From Sthenelais limicola (taxonomy: Eukaryota > Annelida > Polychaeta > Phyllodocida > Sigalionidae): DNA of 64,000 nt. Position 1 is the stretch's first letter. Each line of letters begins with the position of its first letter. A program made the position numbers and the translations under genes. Below the pieces are notes generated by a model. The model was not told the DNA's origin and made no database searches. It saw only the letters and a list, made by a program, of their open reading frames with translations. The DNA is taken from NCBI GenBank assembly GCA_942159475.1, contig OW804097.1:6105685-6169684 (forward strand), read 5' to 3'. This document shows positions 18,957-28,846 of the stretch, one piece after another.

Positions 18957-21080
18957 TTATTCCATGGGAGTGTCCGTCTGCGGGTCCACAGTGTTTCCGT
19001 CCGTACCAAGTGGTTGCACGAGAGTGGTCGGACTGAACAACCAGGTTGGGATTTCAAACGCCCCCGGATTGTCCCGTACAGGGGTGCGATGAGCTTGCTG
19101 ACCGACAGCTGCAGCTGGAGGCATGGCAGTGGTGGCTGGAACTTGCTGTAGTGTACGCAGCAAATTACTCAGCATGAGCAATTGCGGGAGTTGTGATGGG
19201 TCCAAGGGCAAGGCAGCCACCGGATTTGGAAGTGGAGGTAGAGGAGCTGTAGGGGTAGGCACTGTAACTGTCTGCTTCTGTTCTTCTTCAACAGGGTCGA
19301 CAGGGGAAGAGGAGCGCGTGTCGTCCTCAAGCAGTGACCTCAGTCTCAGGTTTTCTTCCTCCAGGCGGCGGATCTTAGAGTCACTGGCCGACAGGGATCG
19401 GCGAAGTCCGTCTACTAGACCTTCCTGGCTCTTAGCCTCCTCCCGGACGTCTCCTAGCTGTTCCACGGACGTCTTTACATCACTCAGCGCCAGCAGGGGT
19501 GTAGTTACCTCCTTGAGCAGAGCTTTTAGTTCCGCACGGGCGGAATCAGCTGATGCACAGACCTGCTCCAGGGCTGTGTCTACAATGATCTCGGCTCTAG
19601 CCACCAGCTCCAGGCTGTCATCAACGGAAGGTAGATGTTGTAACACACTTCCGGACCATTCCCGAGCCCGCCTGCATGCCCGCTTAGACAGGGGAGAACC
19701 AACTTCAGATGCAGCGGGTCGGTCTCTCTTCTTAGATGAACCAGAACTCACGGATTCCTTTACCACAGAACCACTGGCATCAGTGGCCCTGGCATGGCAA
19801 CTCCCTGCTGCAGCGGCAGCAGAAGAAGAAGCTCTGGACTTTCCGGACGTTGACCCGGACTCGATAGTCACGGCAGAAGAGCACGACTCTGATCTTGATT
19901 TCTTGGAGCCTCTCCTGGTACTAGTGGCTCTCCTCATGACTCTAAGATGCTGCCCGGCCATGTAGGTTGTCCGTGGGAAGACATGGTTGGTATGAATGGA
20001 GGGCAGCACCTTAACAGTTTTGTCCAAGGCATCTTTGCGGTTGAGATGATGCTGCACGGACTCCCCGTACATCAAGTGCTGTACTAGTTCGACACGTCTA
20101 TCCAAAACTTGGTGACAGTTGGTAGACGGACAAACCCACACCTGGACGAATGGGGCGTGCTCCTCACAAAAATGCCTAAACAGACGTTCACGAGTCGAGT
20201 ACGCCCGGACCCCACCCGGATTCAGGGACAGAATCCGGCAGACCAAAAATGGGCATCGGTGGCCGGGTTCCCAAAGACGGTGGGCCTCGATGACCTTCTG
20301 GTAGGTTCCAGAGTCCATTGAGTCTGCTCTCAGAATCTCAGGCCAAACATGAGATTCATACCTTGCCATATGTCCGTCATTCTTGAATTCTTTGTCTTCG
20401 GAGTCGCTCTCCGGACAAACCACAACTCCAGATCCGGGCTGGTCGGAGCGCGGATCTAGAGGCAAGATGTCCGTGGCTGCATCCAGCTCCCTTCGGAAGG
20501 CATCCATACTACCTTTTCCGGACAGCTGGGCTCTCCGTCTGCCAGCGCGGTGGTAGTGGCGTTTCTTTATTTTTTTCTCAACAATCTTCTTCTCAGAGGT
20601 CCTGGAAGAACTGTGAGGCTTCTTGTCCTGTGAGTCTTCTCTAACAGTCATGACCCCACTAGCTGTGTGGCGTACACCTGGAGTTCTTCCACGAGACGTC
20701 CGTTCACGAGAAGCAGGGGAGGCAGAAGCATCACGCCTACCCGGAACTTTCTCATCCCCAGAAGACTTGGCTGCCTTCCTGGGAGAGACAGACTTCCTCT
20801 GACTTCTCCTTAGAGCGGGTGAAGTCTCCGGCTTCTTCCCGGACTTGTCCGTACCGGATCCGTTCTCTTGCTCATCCAACAGAGGCTGGATTTCTGTACC
20901 AAGGGGCTTGATACCCGAAACCGTCCGTCGAAGAGTCTTGACCGCAGCCGCATTCGCAGGATCCAACCCCATGAGGTCTTCTGCTCCCTCAAGGAGACGG
21001 TTCTCCTCGGCCTCTGTCATCGGCGGAACCGATTCATCACCCGAATCCATAGGTTCGTCCGTACGTCGTTCTTGCGACAT
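18957..21080 (-). CDS. ORF3 of the LTR element: zinc-finger and coiled-coil protein, not an envelope (707 codons)
   Basis: ORF3 occupies the env position, but I see no signal peptide, membrane span or cleavage site. The N-terminal 200 residues are Ser/Arg/Lys-rich with clusters such as KKIVEKKIKKRHYHRAGRRR. Residues about 276-345 contain two Cys/His clusters (CPFLVC...HFCEEH and CPSTNC...HLMYGESVQHH) resembling paired C2H2-like fingers. A Ser-rich middle follows. Near residues 540-590 is a heptad-rich helix (IRRLEEENLRLRSLL) that should form a coiled coil, and then a Pro-rich tail. The ATG lies 12 bases after a strong splice acceptor, so it is probably made from a spliced message. A nucleic-acid-binding or regulatory role is inferred from composition. 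I do not recognise the family. Confidence 0.8.
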   Translation of the reverse strand: MSQERRTDEPMDSGDESVPPMTEAEENRLLEGAEDLMGLDPANAAAVKTLRRTVSGIKPLGTEIQPLLDEQENGSGTDKSGKKPETSPALRRSQRKSVSPRKAAKSSGDEKVPGRRDASASPASRERTSRGRTPGVRHTASGVMTVREDSQDKKPHSSSRTSEKKIVEKKIKKRHYHRAGRRRAQLSGKGSMDAFRRELDAATDILPLDPRSDQPGSGVVVCPESDSEDKEFKNDGHMARYESHVWPEILRADSMDSGTYQKVIEAHRLWEPGHRCPFLVCRILSLNPGGVRAYSTRERLFRHFCEEHAPFVQVWVCPSTNCHQVLDRRVELVQHLMYGESVQHHLNRKDALDKTVKVLPSIHTNHVFPRTTYMAGQHLRVMRRATSTRRGSKKSRSESCSSAVTIESGSTSGKSRASSSAAAAAGSCHARATDASGSVVKESVSSGSSKKRDRPAASEVGSPLSKRACRRAREWSGSVLQHLPSVDDSLELVARAEIIVDTALEQVCASADSARAELKALLKEVTTPLLALSDVKTSVEQLGDVREEAKSQEGLVDGLRRSLSASDSKIRRLEEENLRLRSLLEDDTRSSSPVDPVEEEQKQTVTVPTPTAPLPPLPNPVAALPLDPSQLPQLLMLSNLLRTLQQVPATTAMPPAAAVGQQAHRTPVRDNPGAFEIPTWLFSPTTLVQPLGTDGNTVDPQTDTPME

Positions 21081-22192
21081 CCTGATATCTGGCTGCTAAC
21101 AAAAAAATCTTTCCCTGTAAAAGGAAAAAGAATAACACTAAGCAAGATGGAAAATGCCAGAATCTATGTTGTGTTTACATGTAATACATTACAGTGCAAA
21201 ACAATACATTACCCTCCACACCATATATTACATACAGGTGGAAGAGGGAACACAAAATCAATTATCACAGACTAACTTCTTGACAGAAGTTACCTAAAGT
21301 CAAGTATCATGAAACAAACTCTTTAGAAGAGCGATATGGGTTGGCAGATAGCCAAATAAATAAACATTGATGGTGTAAAGAGCCCCAACACAAGCTACAC
21401 TTTCACCTCATACATTCGCCATTCATTCAGAAAGCACCGGTGTCATGGCTGACGTCTCAAACATTTCACCGAACTTCCTCCTTCCAATACAAGTAATCAA
21501 AACTTTCCTAAAACTCCAACACACCGTGTCTAGTAGCAGACAACTATCAACTATCAAATTGATATCAACTCGGAATATGACAAGCAAGTTTTAACCCAAT
21601 TCAACTCACTTCTTTCCTAGGGAGTTCCGAGTCCAAAGTGCGTTGGCTAGCTGTTGTTGTGCAGAGTCACAGAAGTGGAGTGAGAAAGGGTGCAACACTA
21701 CAGCGCTCACGGCCAGCGTGGTAACTGTAGTACACAAAGTCGCCACCTCGCTCAGCGCCACCTTCCCGCTCAAGACCACGGCCAAACACAGCTATTTCTA
21801 GTGCTCTACTACAGGGCGTACATTGATGTTTAAGTATGCAGCCTGCTCTGATCTTCCGCGGAGACAATTGCGGATACATTGTCCATAAGCCCACTATCAC
21901 TTAGCCGATTCAAAAGCAATTTCAACCCAATTTCTGAGCTGATTCAAGCTTCCCGGGGAGTCTTAGTTCAGTTAGAACTCAAGGGTTCTCCCAAGCTAAG
22001 CCTTTCTCAGTGCAGTTTCTAACAAGCCATACGGACTGGTTGGTTCTTTCCCAGCCACTCAATAAATTCAATAAAGAATTTCTCAAATGTCGTGAAAGGG
22101 CAGCATGACTTATCCGATATATCAGCCACCGACTTCTCGTTGTGTATAACTTTTGTGGAACCATCAGGAAAGTTCCACCTGTACTTTAAAGC
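21081..22192 (-). other. Spacer between pol and ORF3 with a splice acceptor
   Basis: The first 57 codons after the pol stop (22192-22022) stay open in the pol frame and look protein-like. The rest carries no clear ORF. Immediately before ORF3 the minus strand reads GATTTTTTTGTTAGCAG, a strong pyrimidine tract with AG at 21094-21093. A consensus donor (GTAAGTA) in the 5' LTR at about 28976-28971 could supply the leader. Splicing from one to the other would yield an ORF3 mRNA. Confidence 0.55.
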
Positions 22193-25100
22193 CTAAGTTC
22201 CATATTGCAATCTCGATGGAGCTTTACGCGTGCGCTTAGCCCTTGCAATTACTGGTGGAACACTGTCCGTCTTCTTCACAGGAGAAATAGGAATATTTTG
22301 AACAATGTCCAAATTTTTCCTCGGCCTCCCCCTCCCTCTTTTTAAGGGCTTAGCAGAATCCGCCAAAACCAGAGGAACTGGTTGCTTTTTTACAACTGTA
22401 TCCGTCTTAGCTTCTTTGGGCCTGCTTTTATTCTTAGAAGGGAGCACAACCGGAGAAATTTTTAATTTCTTCTTTTTCTTCTGAGACTTCTTCTTACCAA
22501 CCCGGATAACAGCAGGACCAATATCTACTGTCTGTTTCTTGTTGGAAGAAGGAAGTTTCACTCCAGCTGCGTTTTTCTTAGGTCTACCCCTGGGTTTTAC
22601 ACCAACGGTAATTTTCTCCTTTTCTTTCCTTTCTGGACATTCAGCACCAGCTAGGACTTTTCCGCCTTCAAACTTCAGGATCTCGCGCCCAGCCTTCTCT
22701 AACTTACGGAATTCAGGAGCCTTATGTAAATTAACAGCCTGAATCGGTCCGTCCTCATCAAAGGCGGGTTTCAGATAATCTACATGATATCTGACGATTC
22801 CCTCAGTCGTCTCTAATTCATAGGTAGTACCCCCTATGAATCTACGCACTTTGAAAGGCCCATCCCACTTGGGACCGTACTTCTTATTAGCCTTAGGGGG
22901 ACAGTACCTATACACAATAGCCCCTTCCTCAAAGCGCCTTGGACAAGCCCGTCTGTCAAAGACTTTCTTTTGGTGCACAGCAGCAACTCCAAGATTATCT
23001 CTGACAAACTGATGTCCAGTTCTCAATGACTGTCGCAAATTCTCCACGTATGCCATCCGACAAGGAAAATCCAGCCCTCCGGGCTCAACTCCATGGATTA
23101 AATCCACTGGAGTCACAAGCTCAGTCCCAAAAACTACTGAATTGGGCGTACACAACGTACTGGCATGCACCGTACCCCTGTAAGCATGCGCTATACACGG
23201 AGCGAGCAAGTCCCAATTTGAATCCGAGTAGCTGGTCAGGCAAGAGAGCTGCTCAACAAGAACTCTGTTAAACCGTTCTACCTGTCCATTTGACTGAGGC
23301 CTGTACGGAAGAGTGATTAGCTTCTCAACCCCTAACATGTCCAACAAACTTCGCAACAGCTGAGACCTGAATTCCGGCGCCCCGTCCGTTTGCAACGAAA
23401 CCGGACAACCGAATCTCAGAACCCACTCTCTAAACAGAACTTCAGCACATCTTTCTGCCGTGTGGTCCGGCATAGGAAATGCTTCGGCCCATTTCGAGAA
23501 ATGGTCTGTAATCACCATTACGTAGTTGTTTCCTCTAGGGGTAGTCTTAAATGGACCAATGATGTCCAACGCTATTCTACTCCATCGTTCACCATGGATT
23601 TCCTTTTTCAAAGGTGTAATACCTCGTCCGCCTCTAGATTTTCGCATGCTGCATTCAGGGCAAGCCCTAAGCCATCTTTTCAAATCATACCGCATTCCAG
23701 GCCAAAAATATTTCATTTTTGCCTTCCAGCTGGTCTTGAAATCACCATAATGGCCCTCCAACTGGGAACCATGCAGACAACGGAAAATATTTTTCCTCAT
23801 AGAGGCAGGAATTATCTTCCTGACATACGTGTGCCCAGTGTTCTTACGCAGCCACCGCAGACATAAGACACCCTGGACAATCTCCAAATTATCTTTGTTA
23901 CGGATGTAAGTACAGAATTCCTGCGGCTCACCAGACAATTGTTCTTTGCTGGGAACCGGACTGGATCCGTCCAACACAGCCATAACTCTCTTCAAGAGGG
24001 GATCACCTTGTTGAGCATCCCGGATTTCATCCTCCAAGGAACCAAGAACAACCACAGCCTCCGCAATTACAGCATCATGGACACCACAATCGGGACAGCC
24101 GGGATTCCCGCATTTCCTGGTTGGAATTCGTGACAATCCGTCCGCATTGGCATGTTTCTTCCCCGCTCTGTGAAGTATCATACTCTGCTCCAAACCGTAT
24201 TCTTGCATCGTGGCTAACCACCTGGCAAGCATATCCGTTGGATCCTTAAAGTTCAGGAGCCATCTGAGGGAAGCATGATCCGTTCTCACGTAAAAATTAC
24301 GGTTGCCAAGGAGATAGTGTCTAAACTTATTCAAGTAAGATAGCACCGCCAACAGCTCACGTTTCGTAGCACAGTAATTCTTCTGTGGCTTGGTGAGGCT
24401 GTTACTAGCGTATCCCAATACGACTTCTTTGCCGTCTTGCATTTGAGACAGAACTCCGGCCATTGCAAAGCCACTGGCATCTGTATCCAAGATGAAATAA
24501 CCTTCCTTTCTAGGATACCCGAGAATCGGAGCTGATGTTAATAAAGCCTTAGCTGTCTTAAAAGCTTCATCACACTTCTTGGTCCACACTATAGGTTTAC
24601 TATAGCGCTTCTCAACCCCAGCGTCCGTCACAATCTGTTGCAGAGGAGCTACAATTCCACCAAAGTTAGGCTGAAACTCCCTGTAATAGGAAGCAAAACC
24701 AAGGAATTGTCTCACTTCTTTAGCAGTTTTTGGGATAGGCCATTCCTGCACTTTAACTATCTTAGCCGGATCCGCCCGGATTCCAGCAGCAGAGACAATC
24801 CTACCCAAATATTTCACTTCTTTCCGGAAGAGCTCGCATTTCTTAGGTTTGAGCTTAAGCCCATATTCCCTAATGCGCTCCAATACCAATTTCAGGTTGT
24901 CCGCACACTCCTGGACAGTCTTTCCAAAGACCACCACGTCATCCAGGTATACTAAACAAGCTTTCCAACGCAATCCGTCCAACATACGGTCCATCATGCG
25001 TTGGAAAGTGGCAGGGGCGTTACACAGTCCAAAAGCCATAACTTTAAACTGGAACAGACCCACACTGGATAGAAAAGCAGTTTTGTGCTTACTTTCCTCA

Positions 25101-26770
25101 TCCATTGCAACCTGCCAATATCCGGACTCTAAGTCTAAAGTGCAAAACCATTGGTTCCCACCCAAGGCTTCAACACATTCGTCAATCCGAGGAAGAGGGA
25201 AACTATCCTTCTTAGTCACGGAATTCAGCTGGCGGTAGTCTACACAGAACCTCTGTGTTCCGTCTTTCTTAGCAACCATAACTATGGGAGCTCCCCACGG
25301 ACTACTACTATGCTCTATTCTGCCTTCCTTATACATTTTCCAGATTTCAGCCTCTGCTCCATCCCGCCTAGCCACTGGTATTCTGCGATAAGCTTGCTTC
25401 ACAGGGATTGCATCCCCAGTGTCAATCACATGGCGAACCAAGTGAGTGCAACCAACTTTGGTACCAGGCAAGGAAAAACAGTCTTTGAAATCATAGAGCA
25501 GTTTCCTAACTAACTCTTTTTCTTCTCTTTCAGACAGATGAGTTTCATTCACCAACTTATCTAACGGATTTTCCGGACAAGGAGGGACAACTATATCAGG
25601 AGCCAGAAGCTCATCATCCACAATAGGCGAGTCCGTCACCTGTATGGAATTAATGATAGCTGTCTTAATCATTTCATTCTCTTCCTCATCAGGTAGGGAA
25701 GCATCGGACACCAAAGTCACAATGCTAACTCTCCCTACTATCATGTCACAATTCAGTCTAACGGTAGAACCGGACGGATTGGAAAAAGCTACCACGGACG
25801 AATTAACGTTACCCGATACGTATGTATTAAGGCTTCCCAAGGCAAAGTCTTTTAACAATCCCTGATCAGGCTCGAACATCAATCCAACTGATGTGTCAGA
25901 GCCTCTACCCACGTCTATCTTAGCAAGTGTCACGGACCGGGGTTGGAGGACCACAGGTTCTTTCAACCTGACTTCTCCCCCGTCCACGAACTCTCTCACT
26001 TCAACAGCTTGAACAGTGGACTGTCTCAAACTTCTCTTCATGTGCTTCCATTGCTTACACATTACAGATACTGTTTGATTCTCAAGGAATAGCAATCCAG
26101 ACCAGTCAAGATTACATTTGTGGACGTAATAAAAATCCGCCCCAATCAGTCCATCTTCCGGGCCCTTCAGGCCGGAAACTACTAGACATGTAATCATGTA
26201 TGTCCGATCCCCTATCTTTAAAGGACAAAGCGCGCTCCCATGAGTGGTTATAGGCAGCCCATTCCCCATTGCACACACCATTTGGACCGGAACCAAAGGT
26301 GGTTTGGAAGAAAGAGAATCATAGAATCTCTTGGTAACCAGGCTAGTAGTAGCACCAGGGTCCACCAGAAAATCCCCATTCTCACTGTCTAACCCCACTG
26401 GGGCATACCATCTCTCACGGACAATCAAATTATCCGTGATCCTCAGCGTCTTTGGCTGTTGCACAGAAACTTTCTGTATCCGCGCCGACCTGTTGGGGTT
26501 CTGTCCAACCACAACGATCTGACCTTCAACAGCTTGGTACCCGTCCTGTCCCCATCTCACATGAGAATCAGAATCCGGGCTATCCAGGGAAATATTTCGA
26601 CCTGAACAGGTGTCCCTTTCCGGCAACGACCCGGGTTCTCTTGCTTCCAGAAGCGCTTGACCTTGTGACAAAGCTAACTCCTTACTAACAAGTGCCTGGG
26701 CGACACCCCCAGTTTCCATACTACTAGCTAAATTCGTCCGAGCTGTAGTACTATGAAGCGGCGTCCCCAC
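22193..26770 (-). CDS. pol: pol polyprotein: protease, RT, RNase H, integrase (1525 codons)
   Basis: The domains in order are as follows. The aspartic protease has the active site DPGAT at 137-141 (Pro replaces the usual Ser or Thr) and a second motif, LIGADFY. The RT has FCVDYRQLN near 508 and the YLDD active site at 608-611. RNase H carries DTDASG near 762 and TDHASL near 830. The integrase has an HHCC zinc site (His1000/His1007, Cys1037/Cys1040), catalytic Asp1069, Asp1129 and Glu1165, with the D-x35-E spacing, and a GPY/F-like module near 1299-1310. The tail (1390-1525) is very basic, with two AT-hook-like cores, KPRGRPKK and RGRGRPRKN. The first in-frame initiator is GTG, but the frame is open back to 26818 and overlaps gag, so pol is probably made by -1 frameshifting. 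The frame also continues for 57 codons after the TAG. Confidence 0.96.
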   Translation of the reverse strand: MGTPLHSTTARTNLASSMETGGVAQALVSKELALSQGQALLEAREPGSLPERDTCSGRNISLDSPDSDSHVRWGQDGYQAVEGQIVVVGQNPNRSARIQKVSVQQPKTLRITDNLIVRERWYAPVGLDSENGDFLVDPGATTSLVTKRFYDSLSSKPPLVPVQMVCAMGNGLPITTHGSALCPLKIGDRTYMITCLVVSGLKGPEDGLIGADFYYVHKCNLDWSGLLFLENQTVSVMCKQWKHMKRSLRQSTVQAVEVREFVDGGEVRLKEPVVLQPRSVTLAKIDVGRGSDTSVGLMFEPDQGLLKDFALGSLNTYVSGNVNSSVVAFSNPSGSTVRLNCDMIVGRVSIVTLVSDASLPDEEENEMIKTAIINSIQVTDSPIVDDELLAPDIVVPPCPENPLDKLVNETHLSEREEKELVRKLLYDFKDCFSLPGTKVGCTHLVRHVIDTGDAIPVKQAYRRIPVARRDGAEAEIWKMYKEGRIEHSSSPWGAPIVMVAKKDGTQRFCVDYRQLNSVTKKDSFPLPRIDECVEALGGNQWFCTLDLESGYWQVAMDEESKHKTAFLSSVGLFQFKVMAFGLCNAPATFQRMMDRMLDGLRWKACLVYLDDVVVFGKTVQECADNLKLVLERIREYGLKLKPKKCELFRKEVKYLGRIVSAAGIRADPAKIVKVQEWPIPKTAKEVRQFLGFASYYREFQPNFGGIVAPLQQIVTDAGVEKRYSKPIVWTKKCDEAFKTAKALLTSAPILGYPRKEGYFILDTDASGFAMAGVLSQMQDGKEVVLGYASNSLTKPQKNYCATKRELLAVLSYLNKFRHYLLGNRNFYVRTDHASLRWLLNFKDPTDMLARWLATMQEYGLEQSMILHRAGKKHANADGLSRIPTRKCGNPGCPDCGVHDAVIAEAVVVLGSLEDEIRDAQQGDPLLKRVMAVLDGSSPVPSKEQLSGEPQEFCTYIRNKDNLEIVQGVLCLRWLRKNTGHTYVRKIIPASMRKNIFRCLHGSQLEGHYGDFKTSWKAKMKYFWPGMRYDLKRWLRACPECSMRKSRGGRGITPLKKEIHGERWSRIALDIIGPFKTTPRGNNYVMVITDHFSKWAEAFPMPDHTAERCAEVLFREWVLRFGCPVSLQTDGAPEFRSQLLRSLLDMLGVEKLITLPYRPQSNGQVERFNRVLVEQLSCLTSYSDSNWDLLAPCIAHAYRGTVHASTLCTPNSVVFGTELVTPVDLIHGVEPGGLDFPCRMAYVENLRQSLRTGHQFVRDNLGVAAVHQKKVFDRRACPRRFEEGAIVYRYCPPKANKKYGPKWDGPFKVRRFIGGTTYELETTEGIVRYHVDYLKPAFDEDGPIQAVNLHKAPEFRKLEKAGREILKFEGGKVLAGAECPERKEKEKITVGVKPRGRPKKNAAGVKLPSSNKKQTVDIGPAVIRVGKKKSQKKKKKLKISPVVLPSKNKSRPKEAKTDTVVKKQPVPLVLADSAKPLKRGRGRPRKNLDIVQNIPISPVKKTDSVPPVIARAKRTRKAPSRLQYGT

Positions 26771-26787
26771 GACCCCTATATCGCTTC

Positions 26788-26818
26788 CTATAAGGGCCGT
26801 GTGGAGTTTTCCGAAATC
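26788..26818 (-). promoter_or_regulatory. gag-pol overlap with candidate -1 slippery heptamer
   Basis: The pol frame is open from 26818 and gag stops at 26790-26788. The two overlap by about 30 bases, with pol in -1 relative to gag. In the gag phase the overlap contains G GAA AAC (26812-26806), whose A-site half is a classic slippery sequence although the P-site half is imperfect. Downstream structure was not evaluated. Confidence 0.55.
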
Positions 26819-28749
26819 TTAGAGGCGGGTACCTTCGAAGACTCGGCAACCTCCTTCAAAACCTTAACGGTCGGACAATCAGGAGAGATATGTCCGTCCT
26901 TCCCACAGAAGTAACATTTCTTGGGTCCATCCCTTCTCCGACCGGATAATGGCCCAGAAAATGATTTCTTCCATGGTTGTCCGTCTCTACTGTCACCAGG
27001 CTTCTTCCTGAAATCCCTATAGGCTTGCAAAGCCTGACAGATAACTGCTGACACCTCCTGTGTCTCCGAACCAGAGGAGGTAACATCATCCAGGGTCTCA
27101 GTCACCTGGGCTACAGCAGCGCCGGACTTGCGGCGGGACCTTCTTTTCTTTACTGACAAGGCGCGTTCCTGAACTGGTTCAGGAGCTGGCAGCGCGGCAA
27201 CTTCTTGGATTACCACATTGGGTTCGGACTCCATCAAGCATCCCTCGTAGACCTCTGACCAATGGATGGCCTCCTGTAGGTCCGCGGGTTCCTTCAAACG
27301 AGCCCAATTTGCCTGTTTCCAGTTTGTCAACCCCTTCAGGTAAGCATGAAGAGCCATTGTTACTATGGTGCTGTTCATCCTTTTCCCGAAGGCGTACCTG
27401 GCCTTGCGAGCTACCTCGTTACCAAACTGCCGGACAGCCTGTCCGGGAGTCTGGCGACAAGCATGAAACTCAGCTTGTCTCTTTACACGAGAAACCTCGC
27501 CAAAATTCGCGTCCATATGTTCCACGAACTTCTTTAAAGTCAGGCCTGCAGGCAGATCACCCATATCCGCCAACTGCCGCTTGCATCCCCATTGCAACTG
27601 GATCAGGAACTCCTCTTCTGACCAGTTGCATGCAACCGCCATTACCCGCATCTCAGCCAGGTAAACACGCCAAGGGTCCTTTTGGTCCCACATCTTTATG
27701 ACAGGTGGACGCATGGTGTATTTGCTCTTTCCCGGGCCTTGGGAGTATTCAAACTCGCCAAAATCCGAGTCGTCCGTACCGTCATAACTTAATCCCTGGA
27801 CCAGGGATCGATCTTTTCTAGCTATGCTAGAACGTTCTCTGACTTTCTTGGAATATTTCTTTGTTGGTTTCTTTGTTTTCTTCCTTGGGGCTGGAGATTC
27901 TGACCCAGAGGAGGAAGAAGATGAGTTGCTAGGGTCAGACGGGTCACTAGGAGAACCAGCTACTACCCGGATTTTAGGTCTGTAAACGTCTCCTCTCACT
28001 TGACCTCTCTCAAAGTCAGCGTCCGTACCACTAGCACTATCCTTTTTCCCACTCCTTTCAGTAACTTCCTCCGACTGCGTACCCGTACTAGTAGATAAGT
28101 CACTTATCTTTACTGAGTCGGTTTCACAGGGAGTCTGTGTACTGAAACTTCTGCTGGTAACAGAGAAGCTTGTCTGAGGAGGCGTTCTTTTCCTTTCACT
28201 GAACGAACTTGTTGCTGGTGGTGTAACCCAAAGAGGGAAGGTTGCAGACTCAGTCTGTGTTGTTACCGACTGATCAGGTGAAGCATTTTGCAGATGAGAC
28301 AAATCATCTACCCTTGCAACCTCACATTTCATTTTTTCATTTTCTACCAACAACGTTTTGATGTAGGCAGAGTCCCTCTCAGTTACAACATCCAGAGTCT
28401 CCTGGATATCTCTGTTCTGAAACACGAGTTGTTGCATTTCTGCTGCAAACTCGAGGTTCTTCCTCTTCTCCGTGGCCAAGTCTCTCCTCATTCCCAACAG
28501 CTGCAGTCGAGTTGCTTTTAGCAAACTCTCCTCGTCTGACTCCACATCACTTGCAGGGGACCTGTAGTCCGTGAAGGCTGCACGGTCTTCCCTGCCAGTT
28601 CTATAGTCTTCAGACTCCGAACCTACATCGGACAAGTCCGCCAACGTGGCACTCATGGTAAGAAGCTTACCAGGCTGCTCAGGTTGGTCACCTTCCTTCC
28701 GTCCAAGATCCGGCGGAGGTCCGCCCTCTGCTCCAGGAGCTGCTGCCAT
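26788..28749 (-). CDS. gag: gag structural protein with zinc knuckle (653 codons)
   Basis: The protein has an acidic, Ser-rich N-terminal region and a heptad-rich segment around residues 85-145. A central capsid-like region (about 350-500, with WRVYLAEMRVMA and a helical KRQAEFHACRQTPGQAV stretch) fits a retrotransposon gag. One CCHC knuckle, CYFCGKDGHISPDC, lies at 612-625 and should bind RNA. The ATG is two bases after a good acceptor-like sequence (gattctctttcag). The stop overlaps the upstream part of the pol frame. Confidence 0.93.
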   Translation of the reverse strand: MAAAPGAEGGPPPDLGRKEGDQPEQPGKLLTMSATLADLSDVGSESEDYRTGREDRAAFTDYRSPASDVESDEESLLKATRLQLLGMRRDLATEKRKNLEFAAEMQQLVFQNRDIQETLDVVTERDSAYIKTLLVENEKMKCEVARVDDLSHLQNASPDQSVTTQTESATFPLWVTPPATSSFSERKRTPPQTSFSVTSRSFSTQTPCETDSVKISDLSTSTGTQSEEVTERSGKKDSASGTDADFERGQVRGDVYRPKIRVVAGSPSDPSDPSNSSSSSSGSESPAPRKKTKKPTKKYSKKVRERSSIARKDRSLVQGLSYDGTDDSDFGEFEYSQGPGKSKYTMRPPVIKMWDQKDPWRVYLAEMRVMAVACNWSEEEFLIQLQWGCKRQLADMGDLPAGLTLKKFVEHMDANFGEVSRVKRQAEFHACRQTPGQAVRQFGNEVARKARYAFGKRMNSTIVTMALHAYLKGLTNWKQANWARLKEPADLQEAIHWSEVYEGCLMESEPNVVIQEVAALPAPEPVQERALSVKKRRSRRKSGAAVAQVTETLDDVTSSGSETQEVSAVICQALQAYRDFRKKPGDSRDGQPWKKSFSGPLSGRRRDGPKKCYFCGKDGHISPDCPTVKVLKEVAESSKVPASKISENSTRPL

Positions 28750-28829
28750 CTCTGAAAGAGAATCAACAAATCAAAAATCCACGGATTTCCTAATCCGGTC
28801 AAGGCTTAGCTTAAGGAACTGGTCAAGAA

Positions 28830-28844
28830 CTGGTCACGGCACCA
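28830..28844 (-). promoter_or_regulatory. Primer binding site, complementary to tRNA-His
   Basis: Two bases inside the 5' LTR, the plus strand reads CTGGTCACGGCACCA. This equals the 3' end of animal tRNA-His (T-arm and acceptor ...TCACGGCA) plus CCA. The minus strand is thus a 15-base PBS for that tRNA. The tRNA identity comes from remembered tRNA-His sequences and should be checked. Confidence 0.8.
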
Positions 28845-28846
28845 AT

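Noticed and set aside
19123..19965. 280-codon plus-strand ORF, Ser-rich
   Set aside because: It is exactly antisense to ORF3 of the LTR element. Its Ser-richness is a by-product of Arg/Ser/Lys/Glu codons on the other strand, and no domain is visible.
18957..21080. ORF3 as a retroviral-type envelope
   Set aside because: Despite its position, it has no signal peptide, membrane span or cysteine-rich ectodomain. Composition is basic and coiled-coil-rich.
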